The notes: generated by a model from the sequence alone, not told the origin. A DNA stretch of 64,000 nt from Ovis canadensis (GCF_042477335.2 NC_091260.1:47077001-47141000), one strand, 5' to 3'. Numbered from the stretch's first letter, positions 42,480 through 54,799 are shown. A program made the numbers and translations.

Positions 42480-43109
42480 GTGGAAACAGTGTCACACTTT
42501 ATTTTTTGGGGCTCCGAAATCACTGCAGATGGTGATTGCAGCCATGAAATTAAAAGACACTCACTCCTTGGAAGGAAAGTTATGACCAACCTTTAGATTA
42601 CATATTAAAAAGCAGAGACATTACTTTGCCAACAAAGGTCCGTCTAGTCAAGGCTATAATTTTTCCAGTGGTCATGTATGGGTGTGAGAGTTGGACTGTG
42701 AAGAAAGCTGAGCACCGAAGAATTGATGCTTTTGAACTGTGGTATTAGAGAAGACTGTTGAGAGTTCCTTGGATTGCAAGAAGGTCCAACCAGTCCATTC
42801 TGAAGGAGATCAGTCCTGGGTGTTCATTGGAAGGACTGATGCTAAAAGATGAAACTCCAATACTTTGGCTACCTCATGTGAAGAGTTGACTCATTGGAAA
42901 AGACCTTGATGCTGGGAGGGATTGGGGGCAGGAGGAGAAGGGGACGACAGAGCATGAGATGGCTGGATAGCATCGCTGACTTGATAGACATGAGTTTGAG
43001 TAAACTCTGGGAGTTGGTGATGGACAGGGAGGCCTGGCGTGCTGTGATTCCTGGGGTCACAAAGAGTCGGACATGACTGAGCCACTGAATTGAATTGAAC
43101 TGAACTGAA
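42480..43109 (+). mobile_element. BovB LINE, 0.63 kb
   Basis: Sense BovB from 'gtggaaacagtgtcacactt' through the C-terminal coding region to the (gaact)n end. Frames are broken (a stop from 'ggtattagag' near 42742), so it is older than the 63.3-kb copy. Confidence 0.95.
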
Positions 43110-43274
43110 GGAATGTTTGCTTAGTGCTATCCTTGATGTATTAGGATTTCTGTAGGGGATCCTACTATACCTCTAGGTTTTGAGCTATGAATGGGAAATA
43201 ATGTAAATATACAGATGAGCCAATCAGTTCTATGGGAAATTCTTTTTTTTCTTAATTTAAAATAAAACATTTTT

Positions 43275-43578
43275 GACTTTTTTTTCTTTTTTATTGAGGC
43301 ATGGTTGAAACACAATGTTATATAAACTACAGGCATAAAACATAATAATTTATAATTTTTAATATTTATTAGCTTTTAAAACAGATGTAATTGACAGATA
43401 ACATTAGTTTCAGGTGTACAACTGATTCAATATTTGTGTATATTGCAAGATAATTGCTGTAATAAGTGTAGTTAACATTTATCATTATACATAGTTATAC
43501 TTTTTTGTGTGTAATAAAAACTTCTAAAATCTCCCTCTCTTAGCAACTTTCAGATATGCAATACAGCATTATTAAATA
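43275..43578 (-). mobile_element. Old L1 stack, antisense, 3' UTR part
   Basis: Two L1 3' UTR complements appear in sequence ('tttattgaggcatggttgaa' and 'ttagtttcaggtgtacaact'), so one L1 end probably sits next to or inside another. Confidence 0.7.
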
Positions 43579-43775
43579 TGGGGCTTCCCTGGTGGCTCAC
43601 ATGGTAAAGAGTCTGCCTACAATGCAAGTCCCTGGGTCGGTAAGATCCCCTGGAGAAAGGAATGGCAACCCACTCCAGTATTCTTGCCCGGAGAATTCCA
43701 CGGACAGAGGAGCCTGGTGGGCTATCATCCATGGGGTCGCAAGAGTTGGAGACAATTGAATGACGAACACATGCA
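43579..43775 (+). mobile_element. Bov-tA SINE inside L1
   Basis: Sense Bov-tA starting 'gcttccctggtggctcacat', with part of the head missing between 'aatgcaagtccctgggtc'. Ends 'gaatgacgaacacatgc'. Confidence 0.93.
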
Positions 43776-44772
43776 CACATATATAATCACTGGGCTGTTA
43801 TTACATCCATGACCTATTTATTATATAACTGGAAGTTTGTACCCTTTGATACCTTTCACCCATTTTGTCTGCCCCCGACTCCTGCTTCTGGCAGCCACCT
43901 ATCTGGTCTCTAAATGTGGATTCAGTTTTTTGTTTGTTTGTCTGCTTTTAAATTTCACATGTAAGTGACATCATATGGTATTTGACTTTCTGTTTGACTT
44001 ATTTCACTTAATACTCTCAAGATCCACTCATGTTGAAAATGGCAAGATTTCCTTCTTTTTTATGGTTGAATAATATCCCGCTGTATACATATACCACATC
44101 TTCTTTATTCATTTAAAGTGGAATATTATTCATTCATTGATCGGCACTTAGATTGTTTCTGTATCTTGGCTCTTGTAAATAATGCTGCAGTGAACGTGAG
44201 AGTGCACAGGAATTTTCAAGTTAGTTTTTATTTTCTTTGAGTAAATACACAGAAAGGGAATTGCTAGATCATATGACAGTTCTATTTTTAATCTTTTGAG
44301 GAACAGTTATACTGTTTTCCCACCGACAGTGCACAAGGCTTCCCTTTTCTCCACATCCTTGCCAACACTTGTTATTTTTTGTCTTTTTGACACTAGTTAT
44401 TCTAACAAGTGTGATATCTCATTGTAGTCTTGATTTGAATTTCCCTGATGGTTAATGATATAGAGCATCTTTTTGTGTACCTGTTGGCTATCTGCTTGTC
44501 TTCTTTGGAAAAATATCTATTAAGATCTTCTGCTCATTTTAAAATCAATTTTTTTTTTGCTAATGAGTTGTATGAGTTCTTTATATATATATATATATAT
44601 ATTTTTTTTTTTTCTTTTTGATACTTTCCCCCTATTAGCTATATGGTTTACAAATATTTTCTCCCATTTCAGCCTTCTCAGTTTGCCGATGGTTTCCTTT
44701 GCTGTGAAGAAACTTTTTGGTTTGAAGTAGTCTTACTTGTTCATTTTTTGTTTTTGTTGCCTTTTCTTTTGG
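43776..44772 (-). mobile_element. Old L1, antisense, ORF2 part
   Basis: Complement of L1 ORF2: 'atttcacttaatactctcaa', 'gtaaataatgctgcagtgaa', 'ctccacatccttgccaacac', 'gagttctttatatatat'. Frames broken. Confidence 0.85.
44583..44601. repeat. (AT)n tract in L1
   Basis: About nine AT units followed by a T-run; a simple repeat grown within the L1 sequence. Confidence 0.9.
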
Positions 44773-44982
44773 AAGTGAAAGTGAAGTCACTCAGTTGTGT
44801 CCGACTCTTTGCGACCCCATGGACTGTAGCCTACCAGGCTCCTCCAGCCATGGGATTCTCCAGGCAAGAGTACTGGAGTGGGTTGCCATTTCCTTCTCCA
44901 GGGGATCTTCCCAACCCAGGAATTGAACCCGGGTCTCCCGCACTTCAGGCAGACCCTTTACCTCTGAGCCACCAGGGAAACC
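44773..44982 (-). mobile_element. Bov-tA SINE, antisense, inside L1
   Basis: Antisense Bov-tA splitting L1 ORF2. TSD about 11 bp ('ctttcttttgg'; 44761-44772 and 44984-44994, first copy with one extra T). Confidence 0.94.
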
Positions 44983-45600
44983 CCTTTCTTTTGGTGTCAG
45001 ATTTAAAAAATCATTGCCAAGACCAATGTCAGGGAGATTACTGCCTATGTTTTCTTCTGGGAGTTTATGGTTTCAGTTCTTATGTACAAGTATTTAATCC
45101 ATTTTGACTTAATTTTTGTGTATGATGTAAGATAGCAGTCTAGTTTCATTCTTTTGCATGTGGCTGTCCAGGTTTCCAAATACCACTTATTAAAGAGACT
45201 GTCCTTTCCTAACTGTACGTTCTTGACTTTTTTGTTGTAAATTAATTGACCACATACTTGGGCTTATTTCTACCCTCTTTGTTACTTTCTGGATCTATGT
45301 GACTCTCTTTATGCTAGTACCATACTATTTTGATCACTATAACTTTGATTACTATAGCTATAGTTTGAAATCAGGGAGCGTGCTGTCTCCATCTTTATTC
45401 TTTTTCTCGAGATTGCATTGACTATTTGGGATATGTTGTGGTTCCATACACACTTTAGGATTGCTTGTTCTATTTCTGTGAAAAATGCCATTGGAATTTT
45501 GATAAGGATTGCATTAAATCTGTAGAGTAGTACGTACATTTTAACAATATTAATTTTTCTAATTCACAATGACAGAATATTTGTGTCTTTTTCCATTTCT
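44983..45600 (-). mobile_element. Old L1, antisense, ORF2 continuation
   Basis: 'gtcagggagattactgccta', 'gcatgtggctgtccaggttt', 'gataaggattgcattaaatc' continue in the order expected for antisense ORF2. Confidence 0.85.
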
Positions 45601-45602
45601 TT

Positions 45603-45890
45603 TTTCTTATTTATCTTTATTGAAGCCTAATTGATGAACATTGTTGTTAATTTCTGTTATATGGCAAAATTATTTGGTTATACATATACACATATTTCTT
45701 AAAAATTTTTTCAATTATAGTTTAACAGGATATTTTTTTAAAATTGTAAGATACTTGCTTTAAATGTTGTGTTAGTTTCTGCTGTACAACAATGTGAATC
45801 ATCTGTAAGGATATATATATCCCCTCCCTTTCAAGCCTCCCTCTCACCCTCACTTCCTTCTCCTCTGGGTCATCACTGAACTCTGCTTCC
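45603..45890 (-). mobile_element. Younger L1 3' UTR nested in old L1, antisense
   Basis: 'tctttattgaagcctaattg' and 'tgttgtgttagtttctgctg' are two L1 3' UTR starts in antisense. The surrounding old L1 resumes near 45895, so this block is an insertion (possibly two). Confidence 0.7.
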
Positions 45891-45891
45891 T

Positions 45892-46000
45892 TTTATTTCG
45901 TCAGTGTCTTATAATTTTTGGTGTACACGTGTTGTTCACCTTTTTTGATTAAATTTATTCTTAGGTAATTTATTCTTTTTTGATGCCAGAAATTCTTTAT
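45892..46000 (-). mobile_element. Old L1, antisense, resumption
   Basis: 'tcagtgtcttataatttttg', 'gattaaatttattcttaggt', 'ttattcttttttgatgc' continue the ORF2 complement cut at 45600. Confidence 0.7.
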
Positions 46001-46199
46001 TAAAATACACATGCAAAGCAATTTTTTAAAAATCAAAATTTTGTGCCATATAATGGTTCTCCAGAATCTTTTACTGGATTCTTTCATGTGAAAAAACCAG
46101 CTAAGTGAGTTGCATTGTGGATTTTAAATAGCAAATATTCTTTTGTTATGTGGTTCTCATCTAGTAGAATATCGAACATAATACTTTCTTTTTAATTTG

Positions 46200-46565
46200 G
46201 TGTCTGTATTAGCCTGCTAGGGCTGTCATAACAAAATACCATAGACTGGGGTTTAGCCAACAGAAATTTGTTTTCTCACAGCTTTGGAGGCTGGGAAGTA
46301 CAAAATTGAGGGGCCAGCTGATTTGGCTCCTGTGAAGTCAAACTGACACCTTCTCTGCACAGGGCAGAGAGAATCAGCTGAACTCTGAGCTTTTTCTTAT
46401 AAGGATACTGATTCTATCAGGTCAAAGCCATACCTTCATGAGTTCATACCATTATGAGTTCCTTAATTACTTTCAGAAAGGCCCTGTCTCCAAATACAGT
46501 CATGTGGAGAGCTAGACATTCAGTATATGCATCTGGGAGGATATAAACACTCAGTCTGTTATACT
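46200..46565 (-). mobile_element. ERVL-MaLR LTR (MLT1/MST type), antisense
   Basis: 'gcctgctagggctgtcataa', 'caaaataccatagactgggg', 'tttgttttctcacagctttg', 'cctgtctccaaatacagtca' is the complement of a MaLR LTR. Ancient, no coding part. Confidence 0.7.
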
Positions 46566-48025
46566 GTCTAAGGATTGCTTATAAGGGATGAGTTCCTCTT
46601 GGCTAAGGGAAGAATAAGAACATAAGAAAAATTACCAGAATTTCTCTTAAAAGCATCCTTCTTAAGCCAAAAGAGAACCAAAGCTTCATGCTAAAGGTCA
46701 ATCTGGATTTTTATGTTGTTCAGGAGTTTGAAATAAAACTTAAGGAGGCTGGTTCAAGTTGTTACAATTTTTCAAAGGCCCATCCATCTGTCAAGAGATT
46801 TGTGGGCTGGATTTTATCTCTTTCTTACTGGCTTCAAGAGCTGGTTTCTTGAGTGTTGCATGTGGTCACATTTCTGTACAGCATTCTATTTAGTTTGGAT
46901 TATACTTGTGTGTCTCTTGGCTCTAGGAACCCAAGAAGAGTCTCATGTATTTCTCCAGAGTTAGTTTCAAAGTTGTGCCCCTTATTTGTTTTGATGGAAA
47001 TAATGATCACTTGAAAATCCTTAAAGAAAGTTCAAATAATAGAGAAATTAATAGAAAATGTTTTGTTATTTAACTATTATAACACATTACAATAAAACAG
47101 TAGATTAAATTAACCACAATTTCATATAGAAGCCAGCACTGAAGCATTATTATATTGTCTGAAGCATTTCCTTACGTTTTAGAGGGCTGGTGGGCAACAA
47201 ACTCACATGTGTTTACTTTTAGCTTAGTCTTTTATCCAGTCTGAGGTTAACTCATTTAATACTTCACTGAGATTTCAGTTTTCCCTTACATCATTTACCA
47301 CATTATCATCACTGATGGAAGCTACCTTTTAAAATAGCAAATGGTATGGCTGAAGGAACATATTATCAAAACAAGTGCCTTGTGAGCAGCATGGCTAATA
47401 AATGGAGAGATTTCCATAAATTCCCAGTCTTTATTCTCACTTTACTTTCTACTCTGTCCTTATCACATTTAATAAAAGGCAACTCCCCACAAAATAAGAG
47501 TCAGAACCCCTTTTGCTGCCAGGCAAGAGTCAGAACTACTCTACCTTAAGACATTTTTGTGTCCATGGGTTAAAAGACATTTACTATTACATTAAAGCAC
47601 CAATTAGTTAATGGGTGTAAAGGTTTTTGAGAAGGAAGAGCACCCCTCAGATGGAGTTTGAGTTATTATCTTTTTATTATTTATTAAACACCTTGAAGTG
47701 CAATTATCCTTGTTTTTAGAAAATTAGTTTGAACTCAACAGGATATTATGATAGTCACTGCTGAGTCTCCTAAAGCTGTATCTAGACCAAAGAAACCAGA
47801 GGAGGATGAGATAGGGCCAGGGCTGGAGGAGGGGGCGCATGTAGGAAAAAGACTGGGTTGGTAAGTGCTTGTAATGACCTTTCTGCTACTGTCTCCAGAG
47901 GGCAAGAATATGACAGGAAAAGGGAACTTTCCCCACAAATAAGCCAAATCTATGACTTTGTCATTGGCACAGCCCTCTCTTGTATTGTGAGAGAGGCCTA
48001 AAGTATTGAAAGCAAAGTATAGAAA
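46566..48025. other. No recognised feature, 1.5 kb
   Basis: AT-rich. A 103-codon minus frame (47735-48046) shows no domain; otherwise unassigned. Confidence 0.45.
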
Positions 48026-48029
48026 GAAT

Positions 48030-48235
48030 GTGGACCTTGGTTTCAAACAGCCCTGGTTGGAATCCTGACTGTTTCTTAGGGACTATGATAATTTGGACAA
48101 ATCACCTAGCTTCTTCATGGGTTTCAGCTTCCTAATCCTTGGAATGGGGAAATTGTACCTGTATTAGGAATAATGTGTGGCAAGTCCAATTAATTGTATT
48201 GATAATCATGATCATTATAATTAATAGTAAGTTGC
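48030..48235 (+). mobile_element. MIR SINE
   Basis: 'gaatcctgactgtttcttag', 'ggacaaatcacctagcttct', 'ggaatggggaaattgtacct' is a MIR in sense. Confidence 0.7.
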
Positions 48236-48870
48236 AAAAAAGATGAGGAAGTTAAGACCTATCGGCAGTGACCATTGTTTGGAACTGGGCCTCGAATCGT
48301 AATGATTTAATCAGGTAAATCTGTTGATTCTAGTAGGTTAATTGGCTACTCCTTTAAGAAAACCACTATTTGTATTTTGAAGAGGTCTCCTGTAGGCATG
48401 ACGACAATTTAATCCAAAAAATGGCTTTGGAAAGAATTTCAAGCTGAGTCAGGCTGGTTGAGAAGAGATTTAGGGAGCATGATTGATTTTTGACTTGTAG
48501 ATCACATTACATGGGGGACAGTTTACATTACAGACAGACACTGGCATTTTACATTATTCAGAGTTTAAGAGTTTGGTATTTGATGTGAGGATTAATGCAG
48601 TGCAAAGGAAAGGACACAAAACATCTTAATGCATGTGTAAATCAATTGTGGTTACATTAAGATAAAGCATGACAATATTAATCCTTTGTTGACATGCATA
48701 ATGGGCTTTTCTATCCCCATCATCACACTTCAGAGTTTCTAGACTTGAGCTATGACTGTTCCAGAGAGAATAAAAAAACACTGGTATGAATATTTTAGAC
48801 ACGATTGAATTTCCCTGCTGATTATACTTATTTTTTTAAAAATATTCCCAAATTAACACATATTCTAAAA
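48236..48870. other. No recognised feature
   Basis: Unassigned AT-rich DNA. Confidence 0.45.
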
Positions 48871-48877
48871 ATCCCTA

Positions 48878-49080
48878 ATGGGCTTCCCCTGTGGCTCAGC
48901 TGGTAAAGAATCTGCCTGTAATGTGGGAGACCTAGGTTCCATCCCTGGGTTGGGAAGATCCCCTGGAGAAGGGAAAAGACTACCCACTCCAGTATTCTGG
49001 CCTGGAGAATTCCATGGACTGTATAGTCCATGGGGTCACAAAGAGTCGGACACGACTGAGCGACTTTCACTTCACTTCCC
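48878..49080 (+). mobile_element. Bov-tA SINE
   Basis: Sense Bov-tA starting 'gggcttcccctgtggctcag'; a ~20-bp deletion near 49018 removes 'gaggagcctggtgggcta'. Probable TSD around 'aaaatccc'. Confidence 0.93.
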
Positions 49081-49099
49081 TTCTCAAAATCCCAACAAA

Positions 49100-49440
49100 T
49101 GCAGAAGTATATAGAATAAAAGTTGAATATCCTTTATCCAAAGAAATTCATACCATTTTAACTTTGAAAGATTTATGAAAAAAATTAAATCAACGTTTCA
49201 ATTTTCCTTGACCTTTGAAAGATGATGAGGGGCCTAGTGGTATTCTGGTAAAGGGTTGCAAACTTTAAGCCTTTGAACTGAGTACACTGTAATGATCTCT
49301 TTTATCCATGGATTCTTTCAGGATGACTCCTTGGCACAAGGCAGCAAGACAAGAACGCAGGCTCTGGCCTGAGAGTTTCCACACAGGTATCAGAGGTTTG
49401 TCCCACTTGAATGCATGGCACAGGAGTTTAAAGTTTCTCT
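49100..49440. other. No recognised feature
   Basis: Unassigned. Confidence 0.45.
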
Positions 49441-49446
49441 TCATGG

Positions 49447-49593
49447 GACCTCCATGGTGGTTCCGTGGTTAAGACTTCACCTTCCAATGCAGGTGGTGTG
49501 GGTTCAATCCCTGGTCAGGGAGCTGGGATATCATATGCCTCTTTGCCAGAAAACTAAATAAAACAGAAACAATATTGCAAAAAAAAAAAAAAT
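49447..49593 (+). mobile_element. CHR-type tRNA SINE, short form
   Basis: Sense: head 'ggtggttccgtggttaagac', B-box-like 'gggttcaatccctgg', body 'tgcctctttgccagaaaact', then A13. Confidence 0.88.
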
Positions 49594-50200
49594 CAATAAA
49601 GACTTCAAAAATAGTTCACATAAAAAAAATCTTTAAAAAAATCTTTAAAGTTTTCCTTCAGAATAACTGACCTCATAACTAACCAGTAAAGACTACTCCT
49701 ATAGAATAAGCCCATGGGCACAATGTAATGCATTTTGTTGTTGGGAGGACCATACTAAAAAGGGTTTATGATTTCAATGCTCTTTTAAGCCAAAAGGGTA
49801 ACACTGGGTTTTCAAAATGCAATTTCTCTCTGAGGTTCCATTTCTGGACTTCTCTGTGTGGAAAAGTAGTAAGATTTATAAGAAACTCCACTGATTATGG
49901 CTGAAGATGTCTGCTGAAATTATTATTGCTAAAAAGACTTTATGAAAGACCGATTAAGAGTTCCTGACTCCTGGACAGCAGAAGATTACAATTTATGATT
50001 GCAAGGATGGTAACAGATATTAAATACATGTGTACAGTTGAGAAAGTATTAAATGAACTTATGGATGTGCCATAGTATACAAGGAGTAGGTGTATGCTGG
50101 AGGGTGGAATAACTATAATAATAGCTTAGGAATTTCATTAAACAGTTCTTTCATTTGTTATCTATTCCTCCTTCTTTCAAATAAAGTATTAGGCCAGTTT
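49594..50200. other. No recognised feature
   Basis: A/T-rich, including an 'aaaatctttaa' duplication at 49627-49649; otherwise unassigned. Confidence 0.45.
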
Positions 50201-50204
50201 TCAG

Positions 50205-50400
50205 GGATGCCTTTCAGTTATTTACTGCAGTGTAACAAACCACTCTGAAACTTAAGTGGCTTGAAATATTAGCAAGTATCTACAGACTGAGCTCAGGTGG
50301 GTGGTTCTTCTAGTTGTCTTATCTGGGATTATTCATGCAAATGCAATTGTCTGGAGGATTTCTAGGGCTGGAAGTCCAAAATGAATTTACTCACATGTCT
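50205..50400. repeat. Old interspersed repeat, left part (same type as 3790)
   Basis: 'cagttatttactgcagtgta', 'acaaaccactctgaaactta', 'cacatgtct'. Split by a Bov-tA and resumed at 50595-50790. Confidence 0.5.
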
Positions 50401-50594
50401 GGGCTTCCCTGGTGGCTCAGATGGTAAAGAATCTACCTGCAATGCAGGAGACCTGGGTTTGATCCCCTGCAGAAGGGAATGGCAACCCACTCCAGTATTC
50501 TTGTCCGGAGAGTTCCAAGGATAGAGGAGCCTGGTGGGCTACAGTTTATGGGATTGTGAAAAGTTTGATAAAACTGGGCAACTAACACTAACTA
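50401..50594 (+). mobile_element. Bov-tA SINE
   Basis: Sense Bov-tA starting 'gggcttccctggtggctcag' with a short deletion after 'tttgatcccctgcagaag', ending 'caactaacactaac'. Confidence 0.94.
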
Positions 50595-50790
50595 ACCTGG
50601 CATCTCACTTGAAATGCCAAGAACAGACAGGGGCTGCCCAGGAATCATTTTGTTTCCCCTCTCTCTCCTCTTAGCCTCTACAACAGAGTAGCTGGACCTC
50701 TTTATTGTACATAGCAGCTTAAGTATCCAAGATGTGAAAGAAGAAGGATTCATATCTCATATTGCAGTCAGAGCTGGGTAAGTGTCAGTT
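50595..50790. repeat. Old interspersed repeat, right part
   Basis: 'ggcatctcacttgaaatgcc', 'ggctgcccaggaatcatttt', 'tagcctctacaacagagtag' plausibly continue the element cut at 50400. Confidence 0.4.
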
Positions 50791-50804
50791 TTACCATAGT
50801 CCAT

Positions 50805-50920
50805 AGATCGAAGCCCACTCCAGTGTTCTTGCCTGGAGAATTCCATCGACAGAGGATTCTGGTGGCTACAGTTCATGGGATCACAGAGCCAGACACGACA
50901 GACTGACTAAACATACACAT
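50805..50920 (+). mobile_element. Headless Bov-A SINE monomer, diverged
   Basis: 'agcccactccagtgttcttg' to 'gccagacacgacagactgac': one Bov-A unit without tRNA head, several small losses. Confidence 0.88.
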
Positions 50921-52377
50921 TGATGAGGAAATCATGAAGCCAGCCCATGTCAGACGGAAAATAGGCAAGTTTATTGATGAGAGGAACAGCAAAGGATTTG
51001 GGTCAGTTTCAGTTCTCCACAGGATATACAGCAAGACAACCAATAATAACCTCTAAAAATAGCTATTAAACTTTTGAATTGATGGGCAGCTAGCAGATTC
51101 GACATGTTTCCACAGGTATCCACAACACAAATGATCTAATCAGAAGGTCTGAAAGGTCAACCTGTCAACCAGCTTGGTCCAAGGTTTAAAATTTTTGTGA
51201 TCAGAGTTACTCATAAAATTTTATAACATTAGAGTTGGGAGAGATTCTGAAGGTCACCCAGCCCAATAGAATGTCTTTCGACAAAAACAAGCCTTTAAAC
51301 AAGATTAGAGATATTAATCTGTAGCACATCAGTGGAGCACATCTGCTGGCTGATTTGCTTATATGACTAATTTGTTGTGGCTTTGGTTGAGGACAGGATC
51401 TGGGGAAAGAGAACATAGGACGGAGACATTTTACACAGAAGGAAAAATGTGGGAAAATATTTAGAGTAGGGGGCGTGTTGACACCCCAGTAAGAGCCAAG
51501 AAATGGAAATGGTCACAGTAGTCGCAGGAACCACCAAGTGCTTAGCATCAAAGAGGGATCTGAAAATCCAGAAAATATATTTTACCAAGTTGGCAATTTT
51601 GCCTGAGGGAGGAACCTCAGAAGTGATTTGCTACAACTCTCTTCCTATTAGTCAGAGAGAAGACTTCTTGGAAGAAGTGTTTCAACATCCCTGGAAATGA
51701 GAAGCAGCTTTTTCAGTTAGTAGGCAGACAAGCTTAATTTTCCTCCTAGAGTTTATCTTTCTCATATCCTTGCATAAGCTCAAGGTTTACCAAAAGATAG
51801 TTGGCTGATTTCTACCTTTGTCTTCCTATAGTTCCTCTTTCTCACTTTCCTACCGGGAGAAGGTGTTAACATAGTGATCTGAGATTAGGTTGCTCACTGG
51901 CCTCCCCTGTAATTTGCAGAATGTATGTTTTCTGTGTGGGTTAGCCTACTAGAGTGTGTGTTTATCATATCAGAGCCCAGAAAAGCCCAGCCTTCTGGGC
52001 TTGTTGAAATACATTTCCTGTTTCATTTTGCGGTCATTGTCCTTTCAAGCTGGTCTCGATAGATTTGGTCTTTGCGTTTTCTGAAAATTATGAGAAAGCT
52101 TTTAGATATCAACATGCCTCGATATGTTCTCAAGGAAGCTTCCAGGGGAGCTGGGGTCACAGTGAAACCAATACATTTTAACTGGAGAAAGAAAACTGTA
52201 AAAGAGAAAAATAATTGGCAAAGGATTTCCCCCTGAAAGTGATAAGTAAGGGCTTTCCTCCATCCTCCATTCCCGCCCCTGACCTGGCTGATGGCATTGC
52301 TATGCTTCTTTCCAGTTTCTGGCCTCTCTTGTCTCTTGTTGACCAGCTCAGCATCCACAGTAGGAGCTGTTTTTGCC
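50921..52377. other. No recognised feature, 1.4 kb
   Basis: A short MIR-like phrase ('gagttgggagagattctgaa', 51231-51250) is not enough for a call. The rest is unassigned. Confidence 0.45.
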
Positions 52378-52388
52378 TGCAGTTTCTT

Positions 52389-52544
52389 TTTTTAAAAATA
52401 TTTATTTATTTGGCTGTGCAAGATCTTAGTCACACAAATGTCATGGGATGCAGGGTCTAGTTCCCTGAGCAGGGATCAAACCCAGGCTCCCTCTTTGGAA
52501 ACACTGAGACTTGGCCACTGGACCACCAGGGAAGTCCCTCTGCT
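52389..52544 (-). mobile_element. CHR-type tRNA SINE, short form, antisense
   Basis: T-rich start, 'tttatttggctgtgcaagat', and head 'tggaccaccagggaagtccc'. Perfect 11-bp TSD (tgcagtttctt at 52378-52388 and 52545-52555). Confidence 0.92.
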
Positions 52545-52555
52545 TGCAGTTTCTT

Positions 52556-53480
52556 AGTGGGATAGAGTGTCTTTTTTGTAAAATTTGCTGGATTCTTTTT
52601 TGAACCTGAGAAACTTTTTTTTCTTATCAGTATGTGTATACTGATATACACATTCTTTCTTAGATTTAGAGAGAATTTGTGAATATAGCGGATGCATAAA
52701 AAAAATGCTGATACATTTAAATATGTTTTTCCTTAGATACAGAATAATTTTAAGTGATCTTGAGGTATTTAAAAAGTCTTGGTATTTTGGGGCAAAATAC
52801 ACAGGTCCTTTATTTCTTCTCAATGTAAAAAATTTCTGGAACTTGGAGCTAACTTACAACTTTAAGTCTTGCTTCAGTTGGTGCCCTTATCTAATTAGCT
52901 GAAATAGTAACTATTTAATGAATTAAAAAGATAAATTTCCTGGTCCCACATGTTATATTTGCAAAAATTTTAGATTTCTCTTTCAATGAAGCTTAAACAA
53001 AAACTTTGGTCCTATTCTGTGCAGTTGATTTGTGGTGCTCTCGATTCACATTCTCAGAAAGCTGGCTCCTGTTGCTGTGTGCGTGCCTCTGCTGGGGGGT
53101 TATTTTTCATTTAAACTTCATTAAAGCATCACAGGCTAAATCAATGCCTATTCACTCACAGCTTTGGTTTCTCATTTGTTCCACTGAACAGATGGGATGA
53201 GATGGCTTTTTAACCCGTTTAGTAGTATCAGAGAGGACACCTCCAGCTAGAAATGTTCCCTGTTGTTTGCAGTATCTATAAATCTGCCTTCCCTTCCCAC
53301 CCCATTCACCCTCCCTTTTCCTGTCTACTTCCTGGAGGTTTTCAGATACCTTCTAATCCAGTCAATACCAGGTGGTCATCAGAAGCAGCAGTATCTTAGG
53401 GTTCTGAACCTCACAGAAATGTCAGTGACTTTAAAACAATTTAGACAAAGGGACAAAGCCTGTCTATTAAGGTCTGCCTC
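52556..53480. other. No recognised feature
   Basis: Unassigned. Confidence 0.45.
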
Positions 53481-53485
53481 TCAGA

Positions 53486-53700
53486 TGCTTCCCAGGAGGC
53501 GCTAGTGGTGAAGAACCCATCTGCCAATGCAGGGGACCTAAGAGACGTGGGTTTGATCCTTGGGTCAGGAAGATCCCCTAGAGAAGGGCTTGGCAACCCA
53601 CTCCAGTGTTCTTGCCTGGAGAATCCCATGGACAGAGGCGCCGGCTAGAGTCCACAGGGTCACAAAGAGTCAGACACGACTGAAGTGTCTTAGCATGCAG
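53486..53700 (+). mobile_element. Bov-tA SINE
   Basis: Sense Bov-tA with a diverged head ('ttcccaggaggcgctagtgg') and an extra 'aagagacg' in the head; body to 'gaagtgtcttagcatgc'. Confidence 0.92.
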
Positions 53701-54480
53701 ACATGCTCAGGTTCCATGGGAATATGCTATCAGGGCCTGCCCTGAGTATTTTCCCACGTGTTTCACTTAGGGACCTCAGTAGGCACACATAGAATGGCTG
53801 TGACCTCCCACACTTTCCACTGAGGGACAGAGAGCAGGGGTAACTCCTCCCACCCCCAACTTGGCTTCCAGAGTCTGCCCCTTGTTACCAGACACCTGAT
53901 TTTAGTGACAGCCTCTTAGAGAGGACAACCTTCCCATCATTATTAGAGACTCCAGCAACAGGACAGGACCGGAGAACAGATGTGTCTAACTGATTTCACT
54001 CAAACTCAGGCTGGCTTAGCCATGTTGGGGAAAAGGGAGAAATTTTGCCTGAAAGCTACTCCTGGGACTACAGGCTGAGGAGGGCTGAGGACAAGGGGCT
54101 CCTGACCTGGAACAGCTTGTTGGCTTCTGGCTGGTGGTTTGTAGAGGAAGGTGGGGGTGGTGAGGAGATACGTGATTAATCATGTAGGCAGTGGGCCTAG
54201 ATGAAGACAGAGATAGGAGAAGAGTGCAAAGGGCAGGGGAGAGAAGAGGAAATGAAAGGGGAGAGACTTGGGTTGAGGAGGTTTTCCAAGGGAGAAAGAG
54301 GTTAAAGAGAGATCCTTGAGGGGCGCCTGCTCTTGATGGCATCTCTGCCCCCCGTCTTCTCCAGTAAGATGTGTTGCCTGTAGTGCAATCTTCTTTCAAA
54401 GTCATGAGGAACATATCTAGGCTATTGGCATGCAGTGTATCGTCTTTCATCTCTGGGATAAAGTGTTTGAATAAAGTCTT
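53701..54480. other. No recognised repeat; GC-richer stretch
   Basis: The most G/C- and purine-rich unassigned interval in the window. A 144-codon minus frame (54016-54450) is Ser/Pro-rich, low in complexity and without a recognised domain. Confidence 0.4.
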
Positions 54481-54497
54481 TTAAAGAATTGTTAGTA

Positions 54498-54663
54498 TTG
54501 GGACTTGCCTGGCAGTCCAGTGGTGAAGACTCCCTGCTGTCAATGCAGGGGGATACAGGTTCCATCCCTGGTCCAGGAACTAAGATCCCTAAGATCTTAC
54601 TAAGATTCCTAGTAGTGTGGCCAGAAGATTTTCAAAATATTAGGAAAAAAGAATTGGAAAAAA
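54498..54663 (+). mobile_element. CHR-type tRNA SINE, short form
   Basis: Head 'ggcagtccagtggtgaagac', 'ggttccatccctggtc', A-rich end. TSD taaagaattgttagta (54482-54497) and taaagaattggaagta (54664-54679), two mismatches. Confidence 0.88.
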
Positions 54664-54799
54664 TAAAGAATTGGAAGTACAGCCATGTCAGCCTCCTCTC
54701 TTCCCAGTCTCTCACAAAACAGCTTCAGTTAGACTTCCTTCCCCTCCATGCAGCATAACAAGGTCTCCAGGGAGCTCCATAGGTTCCCCCTAGGACCAT

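Noticed and set aside
46200..46565. Endogenous retrovirus with coding genes
   Set aside because: Only LTR-type MaLR sequence is visible here and at 10566; no gag, pol or env-like frame adjoins either.
52023..52358. 111-codon minus-strand frame
   Set aside because: No motif and no homology recognised; a plus-strand frame overlaps it and neither has coding features.
54016..54450. 144-codon minus-strand frame, Ser/Pro-rich
   Set aside because: Low complexity, in the GC-richest interval where stops are rarer. No domain, splice or start context.
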